Of a DNA stretch of 59,025 nucleotides, positions 57,219 through 59,025 are shown piece by piece. Location of the stretch: the NCBI GenBank assembly GCA_000467715.1, contig AJFK01000330.1, forward strand, positions 1 to 59,025, read 5' to 3'. A program made the translations under genes and the position numbers. The DNA is from Hysterium pulicare CBS 123377. Its lineage: Eukaryota > Ascomycota > Dothideomycetes > Hysteriales > Hysteriaceae. Position 1 is the stretch's first letter. The number at the start of each line of letters is the position of its first letter. The notes below the pieces were generated by a model, which did no database searches, was not told the origin of the DNA, and was given only the letters and a program-made list of their open reading frames with translations.

Positions 57219-57858
57219 GCTGTACAACAAGCTTTTGGGTGAACTTTTTGAGGTTAGCAAATGCTCTTGGAAGAAATGCGTAAGACGCCGCGGGTGGTAG
57301 TGAAGAGAGAGAGCGCGAGAGAGAGAGCTCAAAAGGAGTGTGTGTTTTGAGGTTCTGAGGAAGTCGTGAGGTGAGAGGGCGAGGTAATGAAGAAGCTGAG
57401 GTGATTTGTTTATCTGAAAGCCAGCAACCCCGGCAACCAGAAGCGAGAGCCGCGGTGAAGCTGTGGCGTCACTCCAGCCAATCGTCTCGTGTCAGACACG
57501 CGAGTCTCGAAACAACGTGCTCGCTATTCACTCCGTCGTCTTATCGCACATGGCATTTGGGAGGCGAGGCAGGCGGGAAAGTAAAAGGCATCATGCCGCC
57601 AAGGAATGAGCCAGGTTGCGAGAGTGGACAAAGAACTTCCGCGTTGGGATATTCGCGGTTGCCAAAGACAAACGAAGACATTCTGGTCCAGAGGCACGGA
57701 GGCAACGCGCATCCAAGGAGTTAGATGTTCTAGGGCGTACGAACATCTTCGAGGGAAATGCATTCTTACGGCTTCACGCCTTCGTTCATCAAGCAATGTT
57801 GTTTCAATTGTCAATCTTGATTCTTACGATAACAATCTGTTGTTGGTAACGGCACGAA
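57219..57858. promoter_or_regulatory. Promoter region of the E2 gene with GA microsatellite
   Basis: About 640 bases upstream of the E2 start. A GA-rich microsatellite (AGAGAGAGCGCGAGAGAGAG) lies at about 57304-57328, giving a CT-rich leader on the coding strand, common in fungal 5' UTRs. Plus-strand ORFs here (57606-58328) overlap the next gene antisense and are rejected. Confidence 0.45.
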
Positions 57859-59016
57859 CTAACTTTCATCTACTGCGCCGCCCGACCTCAACCAAACCTC
57901 CCAATCTCGCTCGCTCACAGCTGACTCTCTTGTCACAACTTTTTGTCCATGCTCCTTCTTCCATTCTTCAACCACTTTCTCCTCTTCTTCGTGAATCTTC
58001 TCCATCTGCGTGCGATCATGATAATAGAGCTTCCCCTCACACCCTTCCTCACCACAAGCCGTCACATCATACAACCACGTATGGTCTCTACAAATGCGTG
58101 GACTGCCATACCCGGAGAAGCTCCATTGACCATTGTGCACGCCGCTGGCTTCGAGACTATCATCCGCATTGCACAGGATCGTCTGTCTCAAGTAGTCGAA
58201 ACAGTGGGGCCAGTGGCCTCGATGTTTGGAAATGTCTGTTTGTTCCGAGAAGCCGATTCGATGACCCGCTTGTAGTTGCTGAATCGCGTTGCGAATCTGA
58301 GCGAGACAGTGGAGCTGATGAAACATAGAAATACCCGCCGCTCGAACGTTCCCATCAGCCCGGTTCTGGGACGTGTAGATTGTTCCCATACTTCCTCCTT
58401 GTGCGTCAATCCACAACTTATCATGCGTGTGGTAGGTATCTGAGTAGTCGTAATTGGCCACGAGCGCCGTATGATGAGTTTTGTAACATGTATAGTTCTG
58501 CCCATGATCTTTGTAGGTGAAGCTTCCATGGGGTTGATAGTGTTTGTGAGCGTGGTGGGAGTGTGCGGCGAGTTTGGAGGGTGGGCCGTCGTTGAAATAT
58601 AGGAACAGATTCATGAGCCCAGACATTAGAAGTAGGAGGAAGAGAACTGTGAACCAGCGATCTGCGGGTGACCCCTCGCTGATATTGTCATTTTCAGGAT
58701 CTTTGCGGTGGGAGAAGGGTAGGAACGGCTCCCGGCTTCCCTCGCCCTCGTCCTCACCCTCGTCTTTCGATTCCTCGTGCTCAGGGTCCGAAGTGTCCTG
58801 TTGCTGACCCAGTTTTGTGTAGCGAAACCATTTGAGAAATGTGAATGGCATGCGAAGTCCCCTGGAAGAAGTTTTAGCAATGGGATGGAGTTGGTTGTCA
58901 GAGCTATGGGCTTCGGAGAAGATATCGTGATAGGGTGATGGTTGGTTAAGGAAAGCCTGCTGTTCAGGAGAAATATCGACGCTTGCCATGCTCGCCTGTG
59001 GGTGGATTGTTGTCAT
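57859..59016 (-). CDS. UstYa-family (DUF3328) oxidase-like membrane protein
   Basis: UstYa-type proteins catalyse oxidative cyclisation or related oxidation, best known from fungal ribosomal peptide (dikaritin) pathways such as ustiloxin. A single exon encodes 385 residues from the ATG at 59016. A ~120-residue cytosolic N-terminus with an acidic tract is followed by one membrane span (WFTVLFLLLLMSGLMNLFLY) and the DUF3328 domain. Both diagnostic HxxHC motifs are present: FHQLHCLAQIRNAI and HWPHCFDYLRQTILCNADDS. The C-terminal ~60 residues are highly charged. The long acidic N-terminus is more than most family members carry. No precursor-peptide gene with Kex2-type repeats is visible in the window; the other side lies beyond the edge. 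Confidence 0.9.
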   Translation of the reverse strand: MTTIHPQASMASVDISPEQQAFLNQPSPYHDIFSEAHSSDNQLHPIAKTSSRGLRMPFTFLKWFRYTKLGQQQDTSDPEHEESKDEGEDEGEGSREPFLPFSHRKDPENDNISEGSPADRWFTVLFLLLLMSGLMNLFLYFNDGPPSKLAAHSHHAHKHYQPHGSFTYKDHGQNYTCYKTHHTALVANYDYSDTYHTHDKLWIDAQGGSMGTIYTSQNRADGNVRAAGISMFHQLHCLAQIRNAIQQLQAGHRIGFSEQTDISKHRGHWPHCFDYLRQTILCNADDSLEASGVHNGQWSFSGYGSPRICRDHTWLYDVTACGEEGCEGKLYYHDRTQMEKIHEEEEKVVEEWKKEHGQKVVTRESAVSERDWEVWLRSGGAVDES

Positions 59017-59025
59017 GGCGGTGGG

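Noticed and set aside
57606-58328. 240-codon plus-strand ORF
   Set aside because: It runs antisense across the UstYa-family gene and shows no family pattern.
1-59025. tRNA, 5S rRNA and CRISPR arrays
   Set aside because: I scanned by eye for T-loop-like GGTTCGAATCC patterns, fungal 5S motifs and regularly spaced repeats and found none convincing; a covariance-model search would be decisive.

Overview
This window looks like a nuclear contig from a filamentous ascomycete (Pezizomycotina). The genes are split by many short introns of about 46-70 nt with GT..AG borders. The families present are also typical of that group: HET, UstYa/DUF3328, Zn(II)2Cys6 regulators, secreted GMC oxidases, tannase/feruloyl esterase, and RgsC/Rax1. 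A Leotiomycetes-like genome is my guess only. The exon borders given here come from reading frames and splice motifs by eye; a coding length divisible by three was used as the check.

Left edge (1-6.8 kb): a strongly AT-rich first ~230 bases, one doubtful minus-strand ORF, then about 6 kb with no convincing gene and only short coding-like scraps. Accessory region (6.8-40 kb): a HET-domain gene with an in-frame TGA; a DUR3-type urea transporter divergent from an NtaA/SnaA/DszA-type flavin monooxygenase; a KstD-like FAD dehydrogenase; an ankyrin protein; remnants of an MFS transporter and a terpene cyclase; a P450 divergent from a frameshifted SDR; an aldehyde dehydrogenase; a secreted tannase/feruloyl esterase; an orphan nuclear-looking protein; a secreted GMC oxidoreductase; an orphan membrane protein; and an MCT-like MFS transporter divergent from a Zn2Cys6 regulator. 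Broken genes and short repeats are concentrated here.

Core-like region (41-59 kb): an F-box-like protein, a prolyl-4-hydroxylase-like dioxygenase, an RgsC/Rax1 protein, an Rmd1/Rmd8 (DUF155) protein, a DUF2237 protein, the RNA polymerase II elongation factor ELL, the APC/C E2 enzyme UBC11/UBE2C, and a UstYa-family oxidase at the right edge.

The main interpretive idea is that 14-24 kb is a decaying oxidative or terpenoid metabolic locus. It has a dead cyclase and a dead transporter next to an intact P450, aldehyde dehydrogenase and KstD-like enzyme, plus an SDR disabled by one missing base. The 25.6-40 kb part (feruloyl esterase, GMC oxidase, MCT transporter, regulator) would suit plant phenolic or polymer breakdown, but that link is inference from gene content.
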